From Undaria pinnatifida (Eukaryota; Sar; Phaeophyceae; Laminariales; Alariaceae), in contig JABAKD010000002.1 of the NCBI GenBank assembly GCA_012845835.1, forward strand, positions 19,118,629-19,182,628: a stretch of DNA of 64,000 nucleotides, given 5' to 3'. The position numbers and the translations under genes are program-made. Below the pieces are notes generated by a model, which was not told where the DNA came from, did not search any database, and saw only the letters and a program-made list of their open reading frames with translations. Below are positions 32,698 through 44,318 of the stretch, piece after piece. Each line of letters opens with the position of its first letter. Positions within the stretch are counted from its first letter, which is position 1.

Positions 32698-33329
32698 GGG
32701 CTTTTATTATGCGCTCTCCTCCTGCTTTTTGGACCAATCATCGATTCAAGTTTTTTATCAGTCGTTTTACCACACAAGTAAGCTTGTTTGGGCGCGTGCC
32801 TCCATACGCCACAATCGCATGTGCTGTGTCTGGCGGTGATCCGCAGCATTATGAACACCCAGCACACTGATTGTCATTAGCTTTGCGTGAGAATAAATCT
32901 AGTCTAGAGAACAAACCTGACCCCTTTGCGTTTGGTGTCGACCTCACTTGGCTTCGAATGGAAGCGATAAAATCTGCGAGTCTCGTCCGCTTCTCAAAAT
33001 TTGGCCGCGGTTCAGACAAGCAAAACATGCTCGATGCAACAGTAGCTTATTCATATACAGCAGTAGTAGGGGTGGTGGCGTGCCGGAGAAATGTAACCGC
33101 CTTAATTGGGGAAGCCGTCTTATTTGTATTTCATTCGCGTATATTGGACACATACTTTGATATTTGGTAGAGCTGTGTGGTCTCTTTCTTTGCCGTTACC
33201 CCGCTATACCCCCCTGCCTGGCGAGACTACGTAACTTCTTACGAGCGTGTTATCTCCCGTGCTTATTTTCCTATCTCGTTTTCATTGTTCTCCCTATACT
33301 TGTCTCCTCGATACGACTTGTTGCTTCAA
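32698..33329. other. No feature seen
   Basis: Short frames only. Confidence 0.4.
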
Positions 33330-33425
33330 CTATGATATATGTGTTAACCACTTTTGGTTTGTTTGTTTTTGTTCCTGGGGGTATTCTTCCACTCCAGCGT
33401 GATGGGGGCCTGCGTCTGTATAGTT
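33330..33425 (+). mobile_element. LINE 3' end fragment
   Basis: ACTATGATATATGTGTTAAC .. GGGGGTATTCTTCCACTCCA matches the 3' untranslated region of the (CAA)-tailed LINE, diverged and lacking its terminus. Confidence 0.6.
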
Positions 33426-33807
33426 ATGCGTGGAATCCTTTTTTGTCGCAACAAGGAACCATTGCTCCTCTACAGCGTCGCGGCAACACCAACAGTTCCT
33501 GGTGCGCATATGATAGATGATCAATCATTCTACAGCTAACGCAACAACTGCAACGCTCAACCTGGTCACGTAAGGGCATACTGATGTGACTGGCTTGAAG
33601 CAGGGACGATCATGGATAAGGGTGCCGTTTTCCTGAAAGCTAGTTTATGGGCGCGGTGTAGAACCCCTCAAGTGAACCTTAGGAACACCCCTGCAGTATC
33701 ATGGGTTGGAATCCCCCCCAATCCCAGTAATATGGTCGGATACATCGTTCAGCCCTTGCCGGAGGGATAGGTGCACGCATTCACCGGTCGTCCTTTATTC
33801 GCGGGGG

Positions 33808-33915
33808 GATTGTTTTCCGTCGGTACAGCGGGCAACCATCCGGTATTGTTTTCCGTCGGTACAGCGGGCAACCATCCGGCGTTGCTTTTCATCGGTACAG
33901 CGGACAACAATCCTG
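33808..33915 (+). repeat. 36-bp minisatellite, three units
   Basis: TTGTTTTCCGTCGGTACAGC followed by GGGCAACCATCCGG, three units. The first two are nearly identical, the third diverged. Confidence 0.9.
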
Positions 33916-34479
33916 TCCATCGACGTGGTCCCGACACCCAGGAAATTTCCTCTTTTAGGAGCCCAGTCAAGACGTAGCGCGTAAGGATTGACGCACGAAA
34001 CTTCAGGGATGCACCTAAATGTTTTAAGCCTCCTCCCGTGAGGAACTCTACAGTATATCATCCAAAACCTGACTTTGTGAGAAACGTTGTATGCGTATCC
34101 CGATGAAACAATCCATGATCCTAGGTAATGGACCGCTTCGTACACGGGATCGGCTCGAAGCGAGGACAGGGAGATCAAGACGGTGTCGAGGTGCCACGAA
34201 GCACAGGAGATGAAGAAAAGTACGTACATTTATATTAACCATGCATTGTAGACCGAAGTTAAAGCAGGAGTACAAAGCGAAAAGAAGAAGTGGAAGAGGT
34301 GGAAGAAGGGGAAGTGAGCTGCGGGGTACCACTTTTACCCGGCTTCTCCCCGTTTCATACCATAACTCAACCTACTCGCTTAATTCCACATTGTAGACTC
34401 CTTCGGTGATCCAAGAACGGCCTTCATCCACCCGCGGCAACATGAAGTCGCTCCGTACTCTTACGTTCTAAGCAATACA
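33916..34479. other. No feature seen
   Basis: Purine-rich segment at 34260-34315. Nothing recognisable. Confidence 0.35.
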
Positions 34480-35330
34480 TGCTATAAAAATTAAAATACA
34501 CTCCAGCTGTGAGATCGAAGATTTTGTCGAAACTCATATTTGCAAGCTGTGTGCGATATCCCGATCGCGCGTATTACTGGGTGTGTGTCCGCATTAAGGA
34601 TGTAGGTCGGCGACTCCCCTTGCAACTACAATGTAGCTATCAGGGTCAACAGGGCGGTGTTAGTCAGTCTGTGCGCGGAAACTACAAAACCCGTTTATGA
34701 AGGAGACAAAGTCTGACAGCTGTGGAAGGAAATGCATCAGTTTATCGAATATACCCTGTATATCCAGTAAGTCGTATAACCGGTGAGGGGGGGGCGGAGT
34801 TAAGAAAACAAAATAAAACGGCGGGCCGGGGGTCAAAAACAGAAGAGCGGGGGGAGGGGGAGGCGAGGGGGGGGGGGCGGGGGCAACTCAATCCGTGCTC
34901 GGAAACTATAAACCCTTTTAGGGACAAATCTGACGATTGTGGAAGGAGTGCATCAGTTTACCATGTATATCCTATAAGTCGTACAACCGGTGAGGGGAGG
35001 GCGGAATGTTCGAAGGGGGGAGGGGGAAGGGGGAATTCCAACCGCTTTAGGTCGCATATATGTATACCTGGTAGGAACTTATTATACGCGTGGTGCTAGG
35101 TCGAGGCCATAGTGCAGGTAGCGGGGAAGGAGAGGGGGAGGGGGGGGTAATTGGAGCTACGGTATGGATGGCTAGTAATAGAAAGAAAATGAGGTGATAT
35201 CATCGGTCTGGTAGCGTTTAACACTCTGGCAGATTTTGATTCTACGCGGGGCGGTGGGAGAGAACACGGGGACAACTCTGACGGTTGTGGAAGGAATGCA
35301 TCAGTTTTCCATGTATATCCTGTAAGTCAT
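34480..35330 (-). mobile_element. Retroelement family R2, long copy
   Basis: Constant 3' terminus at 34495-34510 (minus strand) with a TTTTAATTTTTATAG tail. The upstream body is longer than in other copies and contains a sub-block (GGAAGGAATGCATCAGTTTA..; TTTATAGTTTCCG.GCAC on the opposite strand) repeated about three times (34700, 34930, 35285). G-runs at 34780-34890 and 35010-35140 expand between the sub-blocks. Confidence 0.7.
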
Positions 35331-35799
35331 ATGTATATAATACTCAAGCATACATTATACCGTGTATCATCGTGAATCCATGAACATACTGCTCCATCAG
35401 GCAGGCTGCAAGTACTAGATATTCTACAAGGTATTTTGAAAAAACGAAAACGTGATTACAACGACATTCATTGAGCAATTTGTTGACGGTAGTCAATTGG
35501 GGAGATAGATCCGCGAGTCATAAAATGTTTATGCCAAACAGCGATGTCCCCTTCGTTGCACGCGTCCATTGGTGGTACCCTACAAAGGCAAAGCGGGCGT
35601 ACCAGGTAAGCTGCCACGGGTACGGACGGCGATCACGCACAGGAAGAACGCGTTTTGAAACTTTATTCTCATGGCCAACAGGCCTCCCCCCCCCCCCCCC
35701 CCCCCTCCTCATCCTCGGCCTGTGGGTGCAGCGTGAGACAGGTCAGGAGCGCCAGGTAGCGGGGATCCACGGGGTGGGGCGCCTCCTGGTCGGGCCTGT
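35331..35799. other. No gene seen; poly-C run
   Basis: 35688-35705 is an unbroken run of C. Open frames across it are not supported. Confidence 0.4.
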
Positions 35800-37480
35800 C
35801 ACCCCTGCGACCGCATGGAGTATGTGCTCCGGTCCGCGTACCACGCGGAAGACGTGGACAGCATGGCGCAGCTCCGAAGATCGGGGATAATGAAGAAGAC
35901 AGGTGTCGGCAAAGCTGACGGGCTGGAGGAGCAGGAGGAGGCTTAGCCATTGTGGGCGATGCTGTAAGCTGGCGACGCCGGTATTGTATCGCGGTCACCA
36001 GGAGGACCGCAGAAGGTGACGAAAATATTAGAGAAATAAGACAACCACTGAGAGCTAACAGTCACGATCAGCGCTTACCAAAAGGGATTGCAACCCTTGG
36101 GCAAAAACGCTAGGTCCGGTCTTAACCGGGTCATCCCACGGCAAGGATTGCACTTATTGCGCCAAAAGGTTTCTGGCCGGTTAAGCGCCTCGGATAAGGA
36201 ACTACCAGTTAATCGAACACTTTTACGGTTACACTTTGTTTTGGGACTAGGGCGTAGAAGCTTGGTCTGGTTGCGCGAACGAGTGCCTTCGAAGTCATGC
36301 AGTATCGGGTGAGATATTGAGCTAGCTCCTCGTGTTAGGAGTCCAGAATTTTCTTAGAATCTTCTGCACTCCTACCGTGGGATGGCTCGACCGCCAGATG
36401 GATCCCAGATTGCGGTTTTGATAGAAGCACACCCCACACACTGAACTAGCTGTTAGTCAGCGCTGACTATTAGCTCAATGGCTAGGGTGCGTCTCTAAGG
36501 GATTGAAGTAGTGACTGCGTACCCGGCGTTCTAGGTTACGGTCTCGGACCCGAATATTGATAGAATTCGGGGCCTGGAAGCGAAGGGGGCGAGGAAGGCG
36601 ACGTTTACTGTCATTGTAGTCGTCGGCCAAGCAAAAGTGATTCATATTTTTTGCGTGCTTGGGCGGAGCTATCAGCGCATGCATACACCAAGGTCAGTGG
36701 CGAGATGGTCCGGCTTCTGCCCAGGGCTTGGTCGTGCTTTTGGCGGTATAGCATGGAAAACTGTATGGCCACCCGGGGGCGTGCGCTAATCGCTGGAGAT
36801 GTGGATGCTAAAGTCCAAGGCTTAGCCGAGGTTCTGTTGTACGCGCCGCCTAAGGCCGAAGCAAGGCTCCTACAATAAATGCTACGGCAGGTCCACCACT
36901 CCCCGGTCCTTCAGCGTGTCAGCTGGCCGAGAACGACGCGTGTCTACCACGCCCCCTCTCCTACGCCGATGTGGTTGACGAGAGACAGGATCCGAGAGCA
37001 CTGAGGTGGCGGTGCGCCGAGGGCTGATAATGCTCGCGGTTTTCGCTGAATACACAGTACAGGACACTCACTTACAGGAAAGCCCAGGCTGCGGTTCTTG
37101 TTTGGGGAGAGGGTGCCTTCAACACTAACTTCAATACAACGGCTCCCGGATTGATCATTTTGCTGCAATTATGAGCCCGCCTTTCGTATTACCCTGTTTC
37201 TTACTAGGCATTTTGTACTGCATGCATGGTGGAGGAGCGCCTGTGGAAAAGGGTGATGCTTGGGAACTTTAGCCGGGAGCAAAGGGGCATCTGGGGACAG
37301 GGGTAGGGAGTGGATGAGGTGTCTACAAAGAGCAATCTTGAGAAGTGCAGCGTCACGTTCGCAGGGTGGAGCGAATCAGCACAGAACGCCGGCAGATGGT
37401 ACAGAATGGTCGAGGACGGAGCGCAGACCTTTATACGGAGATGACCTGACGGGGGCGGGGGGGTAAAGTGGCAGTGCGAC
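35800..37480 (+). mobile_element. Old LINE copy, interrupted by a MITE
   Basis: Fragments collinear with the LINE at 44.1-46.2 kb. The peptides KKTGVGKADG and AGDAGIVSRSPGG (motif C region, Asp partly retained) come before 36040. After about 36490 come VTVSDPNIDRI, GLEAKGARKATFTVIV, RAWSCFWRYSMEN (for RAWACFQRYKMEI) and VEERLWKRVMLGNF. At 37360-37430 there is WSESAQNAGRWYRMVEDGAQTF (written here in pieces WSESAQNAGRW, YRMVEDGAQTF). It is much more diverged than the other copies, with several stops and frameshifts. Confidence 0.75.
36129..36388. mobile_element. MITE family M1, copy 2, nested in old LINE
   Basis: Ends GTCATCCCACGGCAAGG and CCTACCGTGGGATGGCTC. The interior GCGAACGAGTGCCTTCGAAG, GAGCTAGCTCCTCGTGTTAG matches copy 1 at 21.9 kb. 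The LINE peptide stops about 90 bp before it and resumes about 100 bp after, so the transposon split the LINE. Confidence 0.82.
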
Positions 37481-37554
37481 GTGCGAAGGTGGCAACCTCG
37501 ACACGGGTTGTTGGCATCAACGCGCGGGGGAACTGGGGGGGGGGGGAGGCGCCC

Positions 37555-38455
37555 TCCCATACTAAACATATTCTCGCCGGTAGTATCGGACCCCAGCGTG
37601 GGGTATCGTATTTCCGCCGGTATCGACCTTCGATATCGGGTATTATCGTATTTCCGCTTGGGAGTATCGGAACGGAGATCCCCCTCCGATATCGGGTATC
37701 ACCTTTCTGTCGGTACTGCGCCGACCTTTGACTCCAAGTACCCCAAAACATGTAGGTATCTTATTTCCGCCGGTATTGTCGGGATTCGGAACTTCCTCCG
37801 ATACTGAGTATCGCATTTTTGTCGCGAGCATCGATCGGGTTTCCAGCATCGGGTATCGTATTTTGGGCATCGAGCTGTGCCTCCGGTAGTAACGGGATGG
37901 AGAACCCCCCCCGATGCCGGTTATCTATTTCCGTCGGCGGGATCGGGCCGCGACACAGGGTATCGCATTGGGGGTATCGAATTTTCGCCGTTAGTACCCT
38001 ACTATTTAACAGAGCCGCATTTATTATTTATTTATTTTTTGCTCGTCCTATCTAACACAATCGCACTTTTTATTTCTCTTTCTCCCTCCCTAGATCCAGG
38101 GTCACCAAGCTAGCTGTTCTCCCCCATCCCCACTACGCTACGTGCCTTAGTTTTATCGCGAAAATACTTCAGGAGAGTCAACCCTTTCTTCCCTCGTCGA
38201 CTCCATTCGAATTGTTATTGCCTGGGGTGTATTATACGAGTAGACCTGGCGGTCACTTCGCAGCAGCATTGGGGGTCGTTCTTTTTGCGATTTCCGGACA
38301 GCAAGCCTCAGCGCCAGAGTCTCGTTCTCAATAAAAAACACTTTTAGTACTCTGTCGGGGTGGGGAACCCTCTCCGACACTACTGACTGGGTATAATAAC
38401 GATAGTGTTTCCGTCGGTCGGGTCGACGGGCTGAAGTGGGAATCACGTACCGCAA
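37555..38455 (+). repeat. GGGTATCG-type degenerate minisatellite
   Basis: Irregular units of ~55-75 bp built from GGGTATCGTATTTCCGCCGG, GGAACGGAGATCCCC and CTCCGATATCGGGTATC. Dense at 37560-38000, with a related block at 38340-38440 (GGGGAACCCTCTCCGACACT). The forward and reverse forms GTATCG and CGATAC make it partly palindromic. Confidence 0.75.
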
Positions 38456-38809
38456 ACGGGTGCGTGTTTAGCGGGGGGGGGGGCGTTCCGAACGGGGTGC
38501 TCCAGATTCAAAGGGGTCTGCCACGTTATATATCAGGCTGTTTTCGTATCCTAAAAATGCAGATTGCAACCCTGACTGCGTTTAGACGGCCTCTTTTCTT
38601 GCCTGCGGTATAGCCTAGGGTCCCCCAACAAGGCGGTCTGAGTAAGTAAGGCGGTCAAAATCGCTAGGCGCGACTGGGGAATTGCGCTCATAGTTAACCT
38701 GCAATGAACCGAGGCGGCTTCCCCCAATACTAAGGGGATCACAAACTCGAGGCGCACATATTCCGGCTCTGAACGTCCAAAATCGCGATATTTCCGAGTT
38801 TCAGATGTA
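38456..38809. other. No feature seen
   Basis: One G-run (38472-38483). Nothing else recognised. Confidence 0.35.
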
Positions 38810-39260
38810 TCACATATACCCCCTCCCCCACAAGAAGGATTTATAGTTTCCACGCACAAATTGACCTGCCCCACCCGTCCCCTCCCCCCCCTCCCCCCCT
38901 CCCGCCCCCCTTTTGATCAAAATCAGGCCCCCACGTCTTAAAAACTCCGCCCTCCCCTCACCGGTTATTCGACTTACAGGATTCACTTGATAAGCTGATG
39001 CATTTCCTTCCACAGCTGGCAGATTTTGTCCCCCTCAGAAACGGGTTTTATAGTTTCCGCGCACAGACTGACTAACATTATTACCCTGTTAACCCTGATG
39101 GCTACACTGTAGTTGTAAGGGGAGTCGCCGACCTACATCCTTCATGAGGACACACAACCCGTAATACGCGCGATCGGAGTATCACACACAGCTTGCAAGG
39201 ATGAGTTTCGACAAAATCTTCGATCTCACAGCTAGCTGGAGTGTATTTTCATTTTTTGTA
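38810..39260 (+). mobile_element. Retroelement family R2 copy
   Basis: Body from CCTCACCGGTTATTCGACTT and TGATGCATTTCCTTCCACAG through GTTTCCGCGCACAGACTGAC to the terminus GATCTCACAGCTAGCTGGAG, then TGTATTTTCATTTTTTGTAA. C-rich tracts at 38880-38915 sit in the body. Confidence 0.75.
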
Positions 39261-39589
39261 ATATATGCATCTATTCATAGTAATAGTAACAACAGGTGGC
39301 GGTGTGCCAGACCCAATATTACAGCCTTGTCGGGGAGTAAGAGCTTCTTATTCGTAAACATCGCGATAATATTGGACCTCGTAGTTATTCGGAAACATCT
39401 TGTTCGGAAATATCGCGATATTATTGCTGGACCTGTGGACCAGTACGTCGCTGTCATGTTTTGGTGCTACTGGGGGGGGGCTACTGTTGTTGTAGTACGT
39501 GTAGTCTCCCTGCGCCTTTTTGCGTGATCCGGCGCCTGTAATAAAAATTGTATAATAGTAATATTATATGCGAAAGATCCGCGCGACCA

Positions 39590-39980
39590 GGTCATCAGTG
39601 TTAAGGACTTAATGGGGTATTAGTCCGTTTGACCACTTGCAACTGGTTAACCAATAGCTTACCCAAACTAAGCCTTATAACACTCTCCCCCCCTGAAACG
39701 GCGGGATGGCAGGTCGGCCGGATATACGGGCGGGCCTGTCAATATATCCAAGTCGTTCCATTTCCTGGGTATACCGGGGAGAGTATTTTTCAAGTTCGAC
39801 ATGGGGAAAGTCTGAAAAAGTTTATTATGGTGGATGTGGGGATCGAACTCACGACCCAAAAACCCATTGTCTGTCGACGACGCCATTTGTTAAGGTATTA
39901 TTAGTGGGGTATTAGTCCGTTTGACCACTTGCAACTGGTTAACCAATAGCTTACCCAAACTAAGCCTTATAACATCAGTG
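39590..39980 (-). repeat. Tandem repeat with tRNA-like B box, locus 1
   Basis: A ~75-bp block (TTATAAGGCTTAGTTTGGGT AAGCTATTGGTTAACC on the minus strand) flanks a ~220-bp body on both sides (39613-39690, 39907-39975). On the minus strand the body contains GGGTCGTGAGTTCGATCCCC followed by ACATCCACCA, like a tRNA T-arm and CCA end. It is either a tRNA-derived SINE-like repeat or an element whose priming site copies a tRNA end. The same arrangement is at 47.76-48.30 kb. Confidence 0.6.
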
Positions 39981-41845
39981 AGTGCCAGCAGACCTATCAA
40001 GACACAACAATGTGGCCGCGCGGGGATCTTGCGGAGGGTAGTTTTTTTCACGCTCTCTCTTTAGCTGAGGGCTACATGATACGGTGGTCCGCGGATCGGA
40101 ATACAACGACCCTAACCGTGTAACCCTATATTGTACCATGCCTTCTACAAGTACCTATTGTTGATATCGGCATATATATCAGGCACATAGTAGGCGGGCT
40201 CATCACACCATCACCGAGCTCACAAGGATCTTTCGCCTTTTTTTTTCGCAACTTATTTCCTTTTTTTGCGGTGTTTGCAGCAGGAGAGGATAACGTTCTG
40301 CGGACATTCCGCCAGCCAACAGGATAACAAACACGGGTGATTGGCTACTACTAACAGCTACCGTTCGCATTATTATTGTTATAGTCTAGATTAATTGGCA
40401 TAATCAAAAAATATTCTTTCAAGCGAAGAGCCCACAGCGGCAGCAACAACAACAGCTAGCTGCTGAGTCCAGCCGCCAAATTGCCTCTCACTTCTCGCAA
40501 AGGCCGAGTACAACCATTTATCATATCTACCATATCCTTGCCATACCAGGCTGGCTACTATACCCACAGCTTCTCTATCTTGGCAACGACAACGATCTTC
40601 TGTGTCGCGGTGAGTGCATGCCAGGCGTGCGTGAGTGATGGTAGGTCGCCGTTGTCCTGCTGCTGCTCTATACCTGGTATGTATTTGACTAGACTATGCT
40701 GTGTGCTCAGTACTGCGTGATACCCATGTAACAACAGCAAAAAAAGAAGACGATCACATTCTCAACCCACCAGGTAGTATATATATGCTATGTTGTTCCT
40801 GATGAGAGGACAGGCGTATTTTTTTCTCGCGCAACCCACAGAGTATAGTCCACCTATCTATACCTACCTGTCTTTCAGGAAGCCCAAGCGCAAAAGCTAC
40901 GCTCATCGCTCTGCTTGTAAATATGAAAAAAAAAGGAGCTGCTGGAGAGATATCATAATACGCAGGTGATTACTAGCACTGCGTCTGCGCTATCTAGATA
41001 AACACAGATCGCACCATCCTACACTACTATTGCGTGTGGCTTAAGGCTACTATTTGATGCCACACACGGGTACCATCACATCGTACCAGTAGATACTACT
41101 GTAGACTAGAGTGTGGGTTTCCTTGTGAACGATTTGTTTGAGGAGGAATTTGAATGGTACCTTTCATCAGTCACTCTTCTTCCAAAACCACACTTCAAAA
41201 CACGCGCATAATATCTACGAGTATCTGATATTTTTGACGCGGCCAGGGTATAGGTACCGCCATGGATGGGGTGTCATGGCGCTGCCATTCATTTCATGGT
41301 CCAGCCATGGCACTCTTATGTCATGGGCCTTCTTGACACTGATGTAGGACTACAGCTAGCAGTAGAAGCACCTGCCATGACAGGCCACACGGCAAGCGCG
41401 GCACTCTGCCATTAGGCACCGCTGTTGTCATGAACTGCCACACAGTGAGTAAGTAACCCGAGTGAAATAAGCCGCCCCGAAACAAGCCAAAACAGGAACT
41501 AAAGAGCGCTCTTATTATCTGTTACCAGGTTAGCCTACACAATAGTAGTGGTAGGGAATAGACTACATCATTGTTTTTATGTATGACGTGACATGCCGAT
41601 TTGGCCGCTGCTCTTGATACCGGGATATCCACTGCTGTTACTGCTGTAGACCAATCGGCATTTTTGATGGTGCTATTATGCAAAGCGATCTTCTACTGAT
41701 TGAGCATGGCCAAGCCTGCCAGTCGCGCATCAGCTCCGCGTTAGGGCTAGCGTGTTACAGGGTGTAGGAACGGGGTAGTAGGTGAAGGGCACTGACTCAT
41801 GGTCATACGATAAGGGGTGGGTCCCGTTTGGAACCTTTTTTTACA
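39981..41845. other. No gene seen; CATGGC-rich patch and small hairpin
   Basis: 41250-41440 is rich in CATGGCGCTGCCATTCAT-like words, resembling the minisatellite at 51.5 kb. At 41594-41661 TGCCGATT and AATCGGCA form a loose inverted repeat. TACCTGGTA occurs at 40671. No supported gene. Confidence 0.45.
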
Positions 41846-42250
41846 ATGGCGGCTCGGGAGTCACTCGCGCGAGCGACCCCGCTGCTCCTTGCTGTGTTAG
41901 GCTGTCAGGCTGTGTTTTTGTTATTAGATGTGAATCCCCAACGAGATGGCCGAATACGCAGCTCCAAAACAACGGGGTTTGTCATTGGGGCACAGAGTCA
42001 CGCGTGCGACTGGCTCAGCGCCGGCAGAGAAAAAGGGGGTACCCCCCCTATACCGTAGCCTGTGTCTCACTGGCGGTGTCATCATGATGGAACTTCCATT
42101 GTGCACCGTCATAAACTTCCGGTTCACTGCCGCCACAGTGACAGGACATTCCTGTGCTGCCATGAAGTAGAGTTCCGCGGCGCTGCTGTTCTCACCGCCG
42201 TCGAGAGTGGCAAAAAACAACGCGCGGAGTACGGAACACCCCGCATTTTA
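41846..42250. repeat. Dispersed repeat family F, copy 2
   Basis: Shares TCACTCGCGCGAGCGACCCC and flanking blocks with 19.7-19.9 and 51.05-51.26 kb. Overlapping open frames (up to 101 codons) are not conserved between copies. Confidence 0.5.
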
Positions 42251-42599
42251 TTCCGGAAAGCAAACAGCCACAAAAAAATGTCAACGCATATCAGACTTAA
42301 TTTATTATCCGGCGAGCCACCTTGCTTATCCAAGGCAAAACCTCCCAGGAGTTGAGCTGCTGGAAAGTGGAGGTGATTGCGATAATAAGGAGTGTGTGGG
42401 CTGGACTCTCGTTCTCTTCCTCAGCCTTATTGCCATGTATGTGTAATTATCATTGCGGATAGATTCCGTAACTGAGTTTTGGGTTTACCGCTTATTTGAA
42501 AGGCTCTTCATAAATATTATCTAGTTTCAAAACCTTCCAAGCCCCCGTCCCCTTCGATGATGTCCTCTCTGACCACGCTTTTTCCTTGTTGTCTTTCAC
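42251..42599. other. No feature seen
   Basis: Nothing recognised. Confidence 0.35.
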
Positions 42600-43092
42600 A
42601 TATATATCATACATGCTTTTTCTTGCTTTTCTTGTCTTTTCTTTTTCTTTCCCTTCCTTTTTCGTTTTCTTTTTTCGCTTTCTTCTCTTTTCTTTCCTTT
42701 CCTTTCTGTTCTTATTTGTTCTTTGTCTCTTTTTTCCAATTGACTTGCGTCTGTCGTGCGTATGTATGCGTAGTGATAGATACTACGTGTAACATATACG
42801 TGGTAGTCTTTCTTGGGTGGCAAGCGGGATAATAGTCGGTTTTCCCAGGCGCGATTAATGAGACGTAAGCACCGGTACAGACCTGGCACATCGTAGACTG
42901 ACTCCCGATTTCACTTTTATATGTTTCTGGTGGAGGCATGAATTACGTCAGCTGTGATATATGCGTGTACCACCTTGGGTTGTTTGTGTTTTTCCCTGGG
43001 GTATTCCTCAGCTCCAGAGTGACTGGAGCCTGTCCTGTGACCACGGACTTGATTATGCGAGTTAATGTAAGAACAACAACAACAACATACCA
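42600..43092 (+). mobile_element. LINE 3' end, 5'-truncated copy with (CAA)n tail
   Basis: Starts in the long pyrimidine tract (42610-42738), then GACTTGCGTCTGTCGTGCGT, GGCACATCGTAGACTGACTC, CAGCTGTGATATATGCGTGT, and ends CTTGATTATGCGAGTTAATG TAAG with (AAC)n at 43071-43088. It is the best-preserved detached 3' end of this family and defines its terminus. Confidence 0.9.
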
Positions 43093-43835
43093 TCTATCTC
43101 CTCTCACATTACGGTATATAACGAACAGGGGAAACTCCACTCTTTCTTCTTGTTCTTGCTACGAAAGGGTTACCGGTGGTGTCTTGTTTCGATCTCGTCA
43201 ATGCTCCGATAAAACAAATGTTATGTACGATATGAGAGATAGATGATACAACATGCGGACCAATGAAAAACCAAACATTTTTTCAAATATTTTGCTTGTT
43301 GGCGACCCCCAATTCCCTCCTTTTTTTATCTCCATGTAGTCTAGTCTATATTTGCTAAAGATGAGTATTGACCCGAAATTCGTCGAACGCACGGCTAGCC
43401 GCTGTCGTCCTTTTAAAAAATATTTTTACAAAATACTTTCCTCCTTTCGAAAGAACCTTCGAGATTTTTTGCCAACTAACTGCTGCTATTATTATTGTAT
43501 ACTGTTATTAATAGTAGAAGGGTATCCAAATTCCGCTTTCGATCTTCTGGGTGGGGTCGAAGCTTTGACGATAGACAAAAAGAACGCACTACTACCCTGT
43601 TGTTGTAATAATAATGTTATACCCAAGAATTGCACGTAATCAATGTATCGTGCTATTAGTTTTAATAGTAGCTGACAGCATTGATTGAGAGGTCCTTACA
43701 CAAGAACTACCTAAGAACTAGCAGCTCTTATGTAAGACCCTCGATGCTGCCAGCTAGTAGTATAACACAGCAGTAGTATTATGTTTTAATGTTTTTTTTT
43801 GTTTTTTTTTGCACACTTCTACTTTCCAGCTTCTG
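43093..43835. other. No feature seen
   Basis: AT-rich; nothing recognised apart from short frames. Confidence 0.35.
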
Positions 43836-44010
43836 GACAAGCCGTGGTCACAGGTGTCGTCCTTTCTTCCCTCCGGTTCTTCCCTTCAATTTTTATCGCG
43901 CATAGGGTTCAGCAATCCCACTGCTCGTCGATTTTTCATCGAGTGTTGCTAACTCACGCTCTCGCGCTTTCCGCAAGTCAATTTGTGCACAAGAAAAAGT
44001 CCCCACGAAT
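43836..44010. repeat. Dispersed repeat family G, copy 1
   Basis: GACAAGCCGTGGTCACAGGT, TGTCGT..CTTCCCTCC and the block CTCGTCGATTT..TAACTCACGCTCTCGCG match 61788-61935. A related reverse-strand piece may lie at 46.48-46.57 kb. Confidence 0.6.
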
Positions 44011-44027
44011 TTATACGAGTATGTATG

Positions 44028-44085
44028 CGCTCGGGGAGATTCGAACTCACGAAACTGACCTATACCAGGCTCGAGGATAACCTGA
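44028..44085 (-). other. tRNA-like 3' half
   Basis: On the minus strand GTCAGTTTCGTGAGTTCGAA TCTCCCCGAGCGC contains a T-arm-like stem, a TTCGAAT loop and a B-box match. There is no matching 5' half or acceptor stem. The (CAA)n tail of the neighbouring LINE ends ~20 bp away. Probably a tRNA-derived fragment, not a tRNA gene. Confidence 0.4.
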
Positions 44086-44100
44086 TACCAGATACCTGTC

Positions 44101-44318
<218 letters not shown>

